A DNA stretch of 64,000 bases from Magnetococcales bacterium (GTDB taxonomy: Bacteria; Pseudomonadota; Magnetococcia; Magnetococcales; JADGBX01): positions 1-64,000 of the forward strand of contig JADGBX010000004.1 in the NCBI GenBank assembly GCA_015231265.1. The letters are read 5' to 3'. The notes beneath the pieces are model-generated. The model was not told the origin of the DNA, did no database searches, and saw only the letters and a list, made by a program, of their open reading frames with translations. Positions 45,092 to 53,333 of this stretch are shown one piece after another. A program made the position numbers and the translations under genes. The first letter of the stretch is position 1. Every line of letters begins with the position of its first letter.

Positions 45092-46000
45092 ATGAAAACA
45101 CAACCAATGAATGCTCACCTCCCTGACCCTGAAGAGGTAAGGGAGCTGCTATTTGTTCTTGAAAAGGCCCTCAGCGACCATAATACATGGATGATGAATT
45201 GGCATCGCGCCATCATCTGCAACCAAAGTGTTGAAGAGGCGCATCTTGATCATAAAGCACACAGAAAATGCAACTTCGGAATATGGTACTACAACTCAAA
45301 CCACCCCATCCTGAGCAACCATCAATCTTTTCTTAATATTCGCACCATCCACAGAACCCTCCATGAAATGGGGCGAGAGCTTCTGATTAAATCCGGCAAA
45401 GGTCTGGAGATCATGCCCGGTGAATACGATACGTTTCTCGAAATTCGTACTCAGTTTCGAGCTGAGATTCGTGTTCTGGAAAAAACTCTGAATGATCTCA
45501 TTGCCAGCACAGATCCACTCACCCGCGTCTTCAACCGCTCACAGATGAAGAGCATGATTGAACACCACCATACGATGTTGAAGGAGACCGGTCACGTCTG
45601 CTCCATTGCCATGGTGGATCTTGACCATTTCAAATCCATTAACGATACGTATGGCCACAAGACCGGGGATGATGTTCTACAGTTTGCTTCTGGCTTCATT
45701 GCTCGCAATCTTAGACCTTCCGACCTCATTTTCAGATATGGCGGTGAAGAGTTTCTCGTCTGTCTGCCAAAAACGACAACGCAAACAGCCTTTCATGTCC
45801 TGGAACGCATTCGCTGCCAACTCTCTCAACAGACGATCAACAGCACGGATGATCAGGTACTGAAGGTAACCTGTTCTGTTGGCATCTCACAGCTTCAAAC
45901 CAATCTTTCACTGGAAGAAGCCCAGAAGCAGGCAGATACAGCCGTTTACGATGCCAAACAGAGTGGTCGAAACAGAATCTGCGTCTTTGAAGAAAACTGA
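45092..46000 (+). CDS. Diguanylate cyclase with N-terminal CZB zinc-binding domain
   Basis: A 302-residue cytoplasmic signaling protein. Residues 15-125 form a chemoreceptor zinc-binding (CZB) domain: WMMNWHRAIICNQ, then AHLDHKAHRKCNFGIWYYNSN, which supplies the three His and one Cys of the zinc site, and FLNIRTIHRTLHEMGRELL. A short helix leads to the GGDEF domain (residues of about 135-300) with an intact RYGGEEFLV active site, DPLTRVFNRSQ at its start and AVYDAKQSGRNRICVF at its end. No RxxD inhibition motif immediately precedes GGEEF. CZB-GGDEF enzymes such as E. coli DgcZ make c-di-GMP under zinc control. The start is uncertain; MKTQPMNAHL at 45092 is favoured over the upstream TTG. Confidence 0.9.
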   Translation: MKTQPMNAHLPDPEEVRELLFVLEKALSDHNTWMMNWHRAIICNQSVEEAHLDHKAHRKCNFGIWYYNSNHPILSNHQSFLNIRTIHRTLHEMGRELLIKSGKGLEIMPGEYDTFLEIRTQFRAEIRVLEKTLNDLIASTDPLTRVFNRSQMKSMIEHHHTMLKETGHVCSIAMVDLDHFKSINDTYGHKTGDDVLQFASGFIARNLRPSDLIFRYGGEEFLVCLPKTTTQTAFHVLERIRCQLSQQTINSTDDQVLKVTCSVGISQLQTNLSLEEAQKQADTAVYDAKQSGRNRICVFEEN

Positions 46001-46219
46001 TCACACCTGAAATCGCTTTTCAAGCCTATAGCCTTACCCATGAATTCTTCTTTTTTAGAAAAACAATCAAATAATTACAAACAATCTCAACTCTACTACA
46101 CCCTTTCAGGACACGTTGGAAAGATCTTTGGATATCTTACGGAGCATGATATTCTTTTGGATTATAATGTGTTTCTGATCCGCAGATTCACTTGACCATT
46201 CCTTTTAGATCAAGGCGCC

Positions 46220-47026
46220 ATGTCGTCACAGTTACCTTCTCATTCAACCAACAATGATGTTGAATATGCTCTAGCTGTTTTACGGCCTGAAGAGAGTCGG
46301 GCATTGATCGGGATGGCCGTCGCTCGCCTTCCACAGGTTCGTGATCACCTCTCTGCAGGTCGAATGATCATTGTCGGTGGATCAACCACACGTCATGTTG
46401 TTCGCAACTTGCTTCAAGAGGATCCTGGATACGAAGCGTTCGCTGTGGGCTGCATCCAAGACGGTCTCCTTAACGAAACCCCCAAAGAGACGCGCGGAGA
46501 AGGGCCCTATATCTTTGAAGAAGGTACACATTCCAGAGGATGGCCTGGTCCGGCGCTTGACCGATTTGAGTACGGTGATCTCTACATCAAAGGCGGCAAC
46601 GCAATCGATCCGGAAGGCAATGTAGCCATTCTCATGGGATCCCCGGTTGGCGGAACGATCGGAGCGGCCTGGACGATCCTGTCGGCAAGAGGCGGTGAAC
46701 TGATCATTCCTATCAGTATTGGGAAGCTGGTTCCTTCAGCAATTGATTGCTGTCGGCTCCTTGGCCAGGGTAAACACACGAGAATCATGGGCACCCCTGT
46801 CGGTGCCATGCCTATCCCGGCCGGAATGGCGACGGTGGTAACGGAAATAACAGCATTCCAATCACTGTTCGGAGTCCACGCAACCGTTGTGGCTGCAGGT
46901 GGCATGCATGACTGTGCGGGTTCACTCACCCTTCATCTCGAGTCGTCCTCCAATCGAATAGAAAACGCTTGGAATGCCCTCATCTCCATTAGAGAAGAGG
47001 TCTCCTCTTTGCAAGAGAGCGGATGA
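46220..47026 (+). CDS. Conserved protein of unknown function, Rossmann/NagB-like
   Basis: A 268-residue soluble protein I cannot name. A striking feature is MIIVGGSTTRHVVRNLLQED at about residue 50, resembling the phosphate/CoA-binding loop of the NagB/RpiA/CoA-transferase fold. Other ordered segments are FEYGDLYIKGGNAIDPEGNVAILMGSPVGGTIGAAWTIL, PISIGKLVPSAIDCCRLLG and FGVHATVVAAGGMHDCAGSLTLHLE. There is no signal peptide or membrane helix. Glycine-rich turns and the absence of low complexity argue for a true enzyme. AAGG stands 4 bases before the ATG. It lies between a diguanylate cyclase and CheV, without overlap, so the context is weak. Confidence 0.6.
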   Translation: MSSQLPSHSTNNDVEYALAVLRPEESRALIGMAVARLPQVRDHLSAGRMIIVGGSTTRHVVRNLLQEDPGYEAFAVGCIQDGLLNETPKETRGEGPYIFEEGTHSRGWPGPALDRFEYGDLYIKGGNAIDPEGNVAILMGSPVGGTIGAAWTILSARGGELIIPISIGKLVPSAIDCCRLLGQGKHTRIMGTPVGAMPIPAGMATVVTEITAFQSLFGVHATVVAAGGMHDCAGSLTLHLESSSNRIENAWNALISIREEVSSLQESG

Positions 47027-47182
47027 GGATTATTGTGTAGAGTGTTGTAACGATACAGGCAACAGGGCAGAGCTTCATTTCAATCAGTGTTCAACCACTG
47101 GTGTGGTGTTGAACGTTTGTTTTTATGATGGTTTCTTCTCCGTCCGGATAGAGACGGAATAACGCTTTGGGAGGCGTTCGTA

Positions 47183-48139
47183 ATGGATAATATGATGGAG
47201 GAGATTGCACAACGGGCCAATCTGGCTTTTAGCAACCAGATGGAGATGTTGACATTCTACCTGACGGATAATCAGCAGTATGGTGTCAATGTTTTCAAGA
47301 TCATTGAGGTGATTGAAACACCGAAGGCGATCACGAAGATGCCCCATTCCCACCCTGCCGTTACCGGAGCCATCGACTTCAGAGACTCCATGGTGACCGC
47401 AATTGATCTCTCCGTCGGACTGGGAATGGAGCCAGTGGATGTCGCCAACGACATCAGCTACATCATCATCTGTGAATACAGTGGAACGACACAGGGTTTG
47501 TTAATCAAAAGCCCAAATAAGCTGATCAATAAAAGCTGGGAAGAGATCCAGAGTCCCGGGCAGATGCACAATGCCGGCTATCTTACGGCTCTCACCTATG
47601 ATGAGAACAGGGACTCGATCCAGATTCTGGACGTGGAGAGAATCTTAGGAGAGATCATCGGTGTTGAAGAGACCATCACCGAAGAGGTGATTGAAGCCAG
47701 CACAGCCGTCGATACCAGCGGCCATCGGATTCTCATGGTTGATGACTCTAAAGCAGCCCGCGCACTGCTCAAGAACGCCATGGATCAATTGAACGTCAAT
47801 TACATTCTTGCCGAAAGTGCCGTACGTGCTCTTGATATCATCAAAAAAGAGGTCCAGAAAGGGAACGATCGGCCCTTCTCGCTGATTATTTCCGATATTG
47901 AAATGCCTGCAATGGATGGCTTTACCTTTACCCGCAAAATGAAGGGGAAAGCCAAACTGAAAGATATTCCGATCATCCTCCACAGCTCCATGAGCAACCC
48001 CGCCAACAGGATCAAAGCCGAACAGGTGGGTGCTGATGATTTCGTCCCGAAGTTTCGCCCCGACGAGATTGCCAGTGCAGTATTGAATATCATCGATGGT
48101 ATCAATAAGCAGAAGCAGGGAGCTCAATCCAACGCTTGA
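47183..48139 (+). CDS. cheV: Chemotaxis coupling protein CheV
   Basis: A 318-residue CheW-receiver fusion. Residues 20-165 are the CheW-like coupling domain (MLTFYLTDNQQYGVNVFKIIEVIETPK and ITKMPHSHPAVTGAIDFRDSMVTAIDLSVGLG). Residues of about 185-310 are a response-regulator receiver (HRILMVDDSKAARALLKNAM; phosphorylation site aspartate in LIISDIEMPAMDGF; lysine region FVPKFRPDEIASAV). CheV couples receptors to CheA and, when phosphorylated, tunes receptor output or acts as a phosphate sink. A GGGAGG site precedes the start. No cheA, cheY or receptor gene lies next to it, so it is a stand-alone CheV. Confidence 0.94.
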   Translation: MDNMMEEIAQRANLAFSNQMEMLTFYLTDNQQYGVNVFKIIEVIETPKAITKMPHSHPAVTGAIDFRDSMVTAIDLSVGLGMEPVDVANDISYIIICEYSGTTQGLLIKSPNKLINKSWEEIQSPGQMHNAGYLTALTYDENRDSIQILDVERILGEIIGVEETITEEVIEASTAVDTSGHRILMVDDSKAARALLKNAMDQLNVNYILAESAVRALDIIKKEVQKGNDRPFSLIISDIEMPAMDGFTFTRKMKGKAKLKDIPIILHSSMSNPANRIKAEQVGADDFVPKFRPDEIASAVLNIIDGINKQKQGAQSNA

Positions 48140-48436
48140 TTCTGAAATGCTGCTCCCTTCCCTGTTGCAGAGCCGACCGTGAGCTTTGCAACGGGGAACA
48201 CTACGCCTCTCTGATATCCCCCCATTACCTAACAATGATGATGATCACTCTCCCAACTGGACAAAGGATGGGGAAGCGCTGAGTGCTGCCTAAGAACGAC
48301 GAGAAATAGCCAGAATATCTCATCCGGTTGCAGACACCCTGCTCTTCTCTTTCTACGAAACTCAGAGAGTTGATTCGAACAGGATAGAGACTCAAGCGAA
48401 CACATCACACGAAAGCAACCATCCAGATAGCGTGAA

Positions 48437-48548
48437 AGTGCAGCTTGATCCATACAAGCACAGCATGGTCCGACAGTGGTGGTGAATCTTCTAGTGCAGC
48501 TTGATCCATACAGGCACAGTATGGTCCGACAGTGGTGGTGAATCTTCT
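48437..48548. repeat. Tandem 56-base repeat
   Basis: AGTGCAGCTTGATCCATACA starts two adjacent 56-base copies (48437-48492 and 48493-48548) that differ at only two positions. Both end in GGTGGTGAATCTTCT. Confidence 0.85.
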
Positions 48549-48566
48549 CACGCAACTGTCGGACCA
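48522..48566. repeat. 12-base inverted repeat linked to the tandem repeat
   Basis: TGGTCCGACAGT (48522-48533) is matched exactly by ACTGTCGGACCA (48555-48566), with a 21-base loop. The same left arm also occurs in the first tandem copy (48466-48477), so two alternative stems are possible. There is no T-run. Confidence 0.75.
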
Positions 48567-48618
48567 CCCTGAGTACGATTACTCCTGCTGATAACGACCT
48601 ACTGCACAGCAGACTGTA

Positions 48619-49965
48619 TCAATAGAGGACACATCGTCCGATTGATGTCTCTCGGCACTGCTTACCATTTGTCCAGCGCGCACCGATCAGAGATGCTCCC
48701 TCGAACATGGTTCCCGTAATATCCGCCCCAACCAGATTAGCTCCTTCCAGATTGGCTTTTTTGAAATTCACGTTTACCAATCGGGCTCCTGAGAAGGACG
48801 CATTGCGAAGATCAGAGCGTTCCATATTGGTACCGGTGAGATCGGCATCTTCGAAGTTTGCCCCCTCCATTGAGGTTTCAGTCAGCGTTGCACTTTTCAT
48901 CACCCGATTCTTGAGGTTGATCTTCTCCAGAACACATCCTGGGCAAAAGAAGGGCTGATCCTGATTGCAGCTACCGGTTCCCTTCCCACAACGCTTGCCA
49001 TTTGTCCAAATCGCAGCATCGAATTTAACCCTGTCCAGAATGGCACCTTCAAGATCTGCTCCTTTGAGATTGGCAGATGTAAGGTCGGCCCGTGTGAGGT
49101 TAGCGCCTCTTAACTTGGCTCCGGAAAGATCTGCACGACGCAGACTCGCTTTTACCAGACTCGCTTTTACCAGACTTGCTTTTACCATCCGAGCATCATC
49201 GGCATTGATCATGTTCATATTGGCACCGGTGAGATTGGTCAGAATCATCTCAGCACCAGAGATCCGCGCATTCTGCATATCGGCATCATGCAGATCCGCA
49301 CCGGTCAAAACCGCTCTGCTCATGTCAGCACCGGACATTTTGACATTGCGCATAGACGACGCCTTGAACGTTGCCGGAATGTCTCCAGGTGTCAGGTCAT
49401 ACCATTTACCAGTTGCCAGACCGAGCGCCCACGTGGCATCGACATCTTCCAGATTTGCTCCATCAAGATGCGCATTGGTAAAGTTTGCTCCACGCAGAAC
49501 TGCCCCTTTGAAATTAGCGGCCTTAGCATTGGAGTGCTTGAAGTTACCCTTGCGTATCGAGGCGTTGGTGAACGTGCTCTTCGTCAAAGAGGATTTCTGA
49601 AAATCTGCCTGATCCAACATCGCATCATCAAAGCTGGCATTATCAATAGTGGAATCAGAAAGAATGGAGTAGGGCATCTGAGCGCCATCAAATGTCGCCC
49701 CTTTCAACTGTCCTTTGGAGAGATCAATCATACGCATTTCAGCGCCGCTGAAATCCTCTCCACTGAAGTCACACCCCGTACATCTACGCTTCTCTCCTTG
49801 CGTTTTGATGGCATTCACCCGGTCCGAGCCATCCATCACAGCCAGATCGGGATCAACAGGGGGCACCGAACAGCCTGAAACGGCAGTGGTGAAGAGCAAT
49901 CCAATTAATCCAGCAAAATATCTGCGATGGCCTTTAGATGATTCGGCCAAGAACTGTTTTTTCAT
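48619..49965 (-). CDS. Pentapeptide-repeat lipoprotein
   Basis: A 448-residue protein made mostly of A(D/N)LxX pentapeptide repeats, for example FSGAEM, GANFTNAHLDGANLED, GADLHDADMQNARISGAEM and ADLSGAKLRGANLTRADLTSANLKGADLEGA. It should fold as a right-handed quadrilateral beta-helix. The N terminus (FAGLIGLLFTTAVSGCSVPPVDPDL) has a lipobox, so the protein is anchored to the outer or inner membrane. Three Cys-containing breaks (RCTGCDFSG, CGKGTGSCNQDQPFFCPGCVLE and KQCRETSIGRC) interrupt the helix and could form disulfides. The start is ATG 49965, where the signal peptide begins. No function can be assigned beyond a structural, possibly surface, role. Confidence 0.85.
   Translation of the reverse strand: MKKQFLAESSKGHRRYFAGLIGLLFTTAVSGCSVPPVDPDLAVMDGSDRVNAIKTQGEKRRCTGCDFSGEDFSGAEMRMIDLSKGQLKGATFDGAQMPYSILSDSTIDNASFDDAMLDQADFQKSSLTKSTFTNASIRKGNFKHSNAKAANFKGAVLRGANFTNAHLDGANLEDVDATWALGLATGKWYDLTPGDIPATFKASSMRNVKMSGADMSRAVLTGADLHDADMQNARISGAEMILTNLTGANMNMINADDARMVKASLVKASLVKASLRRADLSGAKLRGANLTRADLTSANLKGADLEGAILDRVKFDAAIWTNGKRCGKGTGSCNQDQPFFCPGCVLEKINLKNRVMKSATLTETSMEGANFEDADLTGTNMERSDLRNASFSGARLVNVNFKKANLEGANLVGADITGTMFEGASLIGARWTNGKQCRETSIGRCVLY
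49145..49190. repeat. Three tandem 15-base units in pentapeptide-repeat gene
   Basis: CAGACTCGCTTTTAC or its close variant is repeated three times in a row, encoding (VKASL)x3 on the minus strand. The near identity at the DNA level marks a recent expansion of one coil of the beta-helix. Confidence 0.8.
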
Positions 49966-50137
49966 GACGGATGATTCCCTCTCCGAGTCAAACATGATCG
50001 ATGAACCTACATTGTAGGGTTGCAGGTGACTGGATGCCAAGTCGTTTTATCCCTCAGTCACACCAGCGAAGAGAAATGCTGATTATCAAGGGGAAAAAAC
50101 CCATTTTCTTAACGATGGATACACACAAATCGACATT

Positions 50138-50482
50138 TCAGAAATGCCGTTCCAACTCTTCACAGGCGGTTCGAAGCGCAGAGTGTGCGTCAGAATCACA
50201 ACACTCTTCATTATCTAGAAGGTGACGAACAGCGGTATAGAGCTCAAGAAATGCCCGTTCAACACACTTATCCGTATCCAATGCCTTGTCGATTAGAGCA
50301 ACATGACAGATACAGTCGTTCAACCTTCCAGGTCCGGCACCTCCATTCTCCATACGACAACGATCGGTATGATCACCCAAGCCGTGAGGAGTATACAGAA
50401 GAGCCTTACGCATCAAGGCCATTCGTGCAGCTGAGAGTTTCACCTCTTCATGGATATTCTCATCCGTGACGTGATCCGACAT
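50138..50482 (-). CDS. Small Cys-containing hypothetical protein
   Basis: A 114-residue soluble protein with no family I recognise. It is helical and charged, and has scattered cysteines (DRC, DCICH, DKCVE, NEECCDSD), no pairwise CxxC zinc-ribbon pattern, and ends SALRTACEELERHF. AAGGTG lies about 9 bases before the ATG at 50482. A competing plus-strand ORF covers the same bases, but the minus-strand product has more ordinary amino-acid usage. It is not part of an operon with its neighbours. Confidence 0.4.
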   Translation of the reverse strand: MSDHVTDENIHEEVKLSAARMALMRKALLYTPHGLGDHTDRCRMENGGAGPGRLNDCICHVALIDKALDTDKCVERAFLELYTAVRHLLDNEECCDSDAHSALRTACEELERHF

Positions 50483-51066
50483 ACGCACTACACCTTACTG
50501 TTCATGAATACGAAAGTCAGATTGCGCGGAAATCAATGAAGCTATTGCGAGAAATGTGCTGATAAGCGACTCCTGAAACAATAGGTGACATATCCAGGTG
50601 TAACAAGGTTCCGTTCTGGTTAACACACCACAACAACAGCTTCAATACAGACCAATCTGAGTGTTTCATATGTTAATTAGCACTCAATTATGGAGTGAGA
50701 AAGCAAGCACCTCTAAACAGAATCCGTTGATGCTTCGTGAGATCAAATCCATACGTCGACCCCGATCACAGCGGTCTGAATCTGAGAATCAATCTAGAGA
50801 TTACGACACTTAATGATGCATAAATAAATTATATTAATGAGGCGTGTTTACAAACCTATTCAACGAAACGTATAGTATCGACATGTTGGGTGGCGAGAGT
50901 ACTGAAAACGCCTCAACGGACTCGTCTGTTGCACGCGGTTTTTTGCACTCTTAATTGATTGTTCGTTTCGTTATCGTCTCGGATTTAATCGTCAAGCTGA
51001 TCAACAACGTGAACTGGGAGGCCGTTTTTCGGCCCGTGCTCCAACTGTGCTGTTGTGGAGAGTCAC
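50483..51066. other. AT-rich intergenic region upstream of sixA
   Basis: This 584-base gap contains a strong promoter at 50847-50876 and, about 60 bases further on, a GC-rich patch followed by six Ts at 50940-50945. No gene is recognised in it, and no clear tRNA, RNA fold or repeat is seen elsewhere in the gap. Confidence 0.45.
50847..50876 (+). promoter_or_regulatory. Sigma70-like promoter upstream of sixA
   Basis: TTTACA (5 of 6), an 18-base spacer and TATAGT (5 of 6), one of the best promoter matches in the window. The start point would be near 50883, about 180 bases ahead of sixA. Confidence 0.55.
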
Positions 51067-51582
51067 ATGTCCCGTCAACTCTTGATTCTACGCCATGCAA
51101 AATCGGCTTGGAACACTGGAGCCCCGACAGATTTCGATCGCCCCCTTGCCCCTCGTGGTCAAAAAGCAGCGCCGAAAATGGGATCCTGGCTGAAAAAGCA
51201 GGGCATTGTTCCCGATCATGTGGTGAGTTCTCCCGCACGTCGTGCCAAACAGACGGTTAAGTTGGCATGCAAGAAGCTCGGTTATCCAAAGAAGTCGATC
51301 CAATGGGAAGAGAGGATCTACGGAGCTGGTGTAGAAGATTTTCTCTCTGTCCTAGCCGAAACGCCGTCCACTGCAGAACGTGTAATGATCGTCGGCCATA
51401 ATCCCGGATTGGAGTTTCTGTTTGCCCATTTGGTGGGAACAGAGACCTTCGAGGATCACTACGACGCCTTCATTATCAAGACAGCCACGTCCGTTCTGCT
51501 TCAAATGCCTGATGACTGGACCAATCTATCACGTGGGTGTGCCAAGTTTGTCTTCAGACAACACCCCAGAGAGCTTCCTTAG
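51067..51582 (+). CDS. sixA: SixA-type phosphohistidine phosphatase
   Basis: A 171-residue histidine phosphatase. The RHG-type motif is LLILRHAKSAW near the N terminus, with the nucleophilic histidine; the second histidine lies in MIVGHNPGLEFL. Active-site arginines occur in SSPARRAKQT. SixA removes phosphate from phosphohistidine of HPt or EIINtr-type domains. The length is close to E. coli SixA (161). I use ATG 51067, since GGAG lies 6 bases upstream; the ORF-track GTG start adds four residues. The nearest good promoter is 190 bases upstream. Confidence 0.88.
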   Translation: MSRQLLILRHAKSAWNTGAPTDFDRPLAPRGQKAAPKMGSWLKKQGIVPDHVVSSPARRAKQTVKLACKKLGYPKKSIQWEERIYGAGVEDFLSVLAETPSTAERVMIVGHNPGLEFLFAHLVGTETFEDHYDAFIIKTATSVLLQMPDDWTNLSRGCAKFVFRQHPRELP

Positions 51583-51873
51583 CATTATGGCAGCAATCTG
51601 ATCGAAGTGAATAGGAGTAATGAGTTCTATATCAATTGTCAACGCCTCCAGAATCGCTGAACCAAGAGGCTGTGTTGACTCTATTTGGCTTCTCCCAAAG
51701 AAGGAGGGAGATTCCCAAATACTGAGATCTGTCTTCTTTCCGAATGCACTCTCCTTCATCTCTTGCTTTTGACTGATGTGGAAGAAGACACTTGATGGCG
51801 TGTAACACGTGTTGGGGTGGGGAACTCAGGTTCCCTACCCCATTTTTTTTGCTGTAAATCGATTTCAGGAGCC
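51583..51873 (+). other. Leader region of M20 peptidase gene
   Basis: A 291-base gap between sixA and the peptidase gene. It ends in a strong terminator close to the peptidase start codon. The minus-strand ORF at 51529-51759 has no support. The upstream 230 bases contain several purine-rich and TTCTCC stretches that could pair with the terminator arms, but I could not define an alternative fold by eye. Confidence 0.4.
51813..51850 (+). terminator. Strong intrinsic terminator in peptidase leader
   Basis: TGGGGTGGGGAAC pairs with GTTCCCTACCCCA over 13 bases (one G-U pair) around a TCAG loop, followed by eight Ts at 51843-51850. It lies only 23 bases before the peptidase start codon, with no room for a promoter in between, so transcription of the peptidase must pass through it. 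Confidence 0.9.
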
Positions 51874-53250
51874 ATGAGCGTGGAGAAGATACTCGAACTG
51901 ATCCGTAAGCAAAGACCGAATCACCAACGCGAACTCTCCGACTATCTGACACTACCTTCCATCTCAAGCCGGAGCGATCAGAAAGAGGTGATGATGCAGA
52001 CAGCAGAGATGACGCGCTCAATGATGGTCAAATCCGGGCTCGACGATGCTGCTGTTTATGAAACACCCGGTCATCCCGTGGTCATGGGATCCAACAGAAA
52101 GAAGATAGAGGCTCCTACCCTTTTGATCTATGGCCATTATGATGTCCAGCCCGTCGATCCTCTCGATGAATGGGAAACGCCTCCATTTCAACCGGATATC
52201 AGGAACAACCGTCTTTTTGCCCGGGGTTCCACAGATGATAAAGGACAGGTTCATGCCCATCTCAAAGCTCTTGAGGCTATCTTCTCCCATACAGGCGAAC
52301 TCCCTCTGAATGTCGTTGTCCTGGTTGAAGGGGAAGAAGAGATCGGCAGCCCCAATCTTGTCCCCTTCCTGAACGAGCATCGTGATGCGCTGAATGCCGA
52401 TCTGGCTGTTGTCTCAGATACCTTCATGTGGGCAGAAGGGCAACCGGCCATTGTTTGTGGGTTGCGCGGGTTGCTGGTGATGGAGATCAGCGTTACAGGT
52501 CCCAACCGTGATCTCCACTCCGGTTTCTACGGAGGAGCCGTGGCCAACCCTATTGAGATCCTGGCGCGCATGTTGGCTCAGGTCAAAGACGATAACGGCA
52601 GGATTCTGATCCCCGGTTTTCTAGATTCTGTTACTCCCCTCACCGAGATGGAACGCAACCAGATTGCAGAGATCCCCTTTGATGAGCAGGAATTCCTCTC
52701 GGGACTCTCCGTTGAGAAAGGGTGGGGTGACCCGGACTTCTCCATCTTGGAGAAACTATGGGCACGCCCTACATTCGAGATCAACGGCCTCTGGGGTGGG
52801 TTCATTGATGAAGGGGTGAAAACGGTTCTTCCGGCCAAGGCCAATGCCAAAATCACAATGCGCCTCGTACCCGATCAGAACCCTCAACAGATTGCTGATG
52901 CAGTATCACACTTTTTCCACTCTATTGCTCCAGCCTCGGTTACTGTCGAAACCAAACGTATCAGCGGCGGTGGGCCTGGTATAGTCATTCCCACCGATAC
53001 ACCCGCCATGCTTGCCGCTTCTCACGCTTTGGAAGCAACGTTTGGTAAACGTCCATACTTCAGTCGAGAAGGGGTTTCGATCCCTGTTGTGAACGATTTT
53101 CGAGAGGTTCTTGGTATCGAAACACTTCTGATAGGATTGGGCCTTCCCGATGCCCGCCCCCACTCGCCTAACGAGAACCTACACCTTCCAACCTACCACT
53201 TGGGCATTGAGGCCATGGTGCGGCTCTACCACCAACTTGCAACGCTGTGA
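51874..53250 (+). CDS. M20-family dipeptidase/amidohydrolase
   Basis: This 458-residue zinc peptidase belongs to the M20 family (ArgE/DapE/CPG2 clan). Metal ligands are visible in LLIYGHYDVQPVDPLDEWETPPF (His-Tyr-Asp), LFARGSTDDKGQVHAHLKAL (second Asp), VVLVEGEEEIGSPNL (catalytic and metal Glu), VVSDTFMW and, near the C terminus, DARPHSPNENLHLPTYHLGIEAMV. The dimerisation domain sits in the middle. Members of this branch cleave dipeptides or related N-acyl amino acids. ATG 51874 follows AGGAG closely; GTG at 51880 with better spacing is possible. The preceding terminator is the interesting part of this gene. Confidence 0.9.
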   Translation: MSVEKILELIRKQRPNHQRELSDYLTLPSISSRSDQKEVMMQTAEMTRSMMVKSGLDDAAVYETPGHPVVMGSNRKKIEAPTLLIYGHYDVQPVDPLDEWETPPFQPDIRNNRLFARGSTDDKGQVHAHLKALEAIFSHTGELPLNVVVLVEGEEEIGSPNLVPFLNEHRDALNADLAVVSDTFMWAEGQPAIVCGLRGLLVMEISVTGPNRDLHSGFYGGAVANPIEILARMLAQVKDDNGRILIPGFLDSVTPLTEMERNQIAEIPFDEQEFLSGLSVEKGWGDPDFSILEKLWARPTFEINGLWGGFIDEGVKTVLPAKANAKITMRLVPDQNPQQIADAVSHFFHSIAPASVTVETKRISGGGPGIVIPTDTPAMLAASHALEATFGKRPYFSREGVSIPVVNDFREVLGIETLLIGLGLPDARPHSPNENLHLPTYHLGIEAMVRLYHQLATL

Positions 53251-53303
53251 TTGCCGATTTTTGAACGGAAAAAACAGAATAAGTTGATAATTTGGATTGC
53301 ATA

Positions 53304-53319
53304 CATACCGATCGGTATG
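53304..53319. promoter_or_regulatory. Palindromic operator 1 upstream of tetR
   Basis: CATACCGATCGGTATG is a perfect 16-base palindrome. It lies about 85 bases before the TetR start codon and resembles typical TetR-family operator symmetry. Confidence 0.65.
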
Positions 53320-53333
53320 CTACTACTGGTTGC

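Larger units (their letters stand above)
48140..48618. other. Intergenic region between cheV and pentapeptide-repeat gene with tandem repeats
   Basis: A 479-base gap between two convergent genes. It contains the tandem 56-base repeat and the inverted repeat listed separately. The 112-residue minus-strand ORF at 48229-48567 spans the repeats, has low-complexity His/Cys/Arg content and no ribosome site, and looks non-coding. Confidence 0.55.

Noticed and set aside
48229-48567. Minus-strand ORF of 112 residues across the tandem repeats
   Set aside because: The codons follow the repeat unit, the composition is odd (His, Cys, Arg rich) and no start signal is seen.
50185-50469. Plus-strand ORF opposite the small Cys-containing protein
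   Set aside because: Its product is rich in Tyr, His, Arg and Pro and has no ribosome site; the minus-strand frame is more gene-like.
50677-50701. CIRCE-like element: TTAGCACTC followed by GAGTGAGAA
   Set aside because: The left arm matches the CIRCE consensus, but the spacer is 7 rather than 9 bases, the right arm has two mismatches, and no groE, dnaK or hrcA gene lies nearby.
51529-51759. Minus-strand ORF of 76 residues between sixA and the peptidase gene
   Set aside because: It overlaps the 3' end of sixA and the leader and has no homology I recognise.
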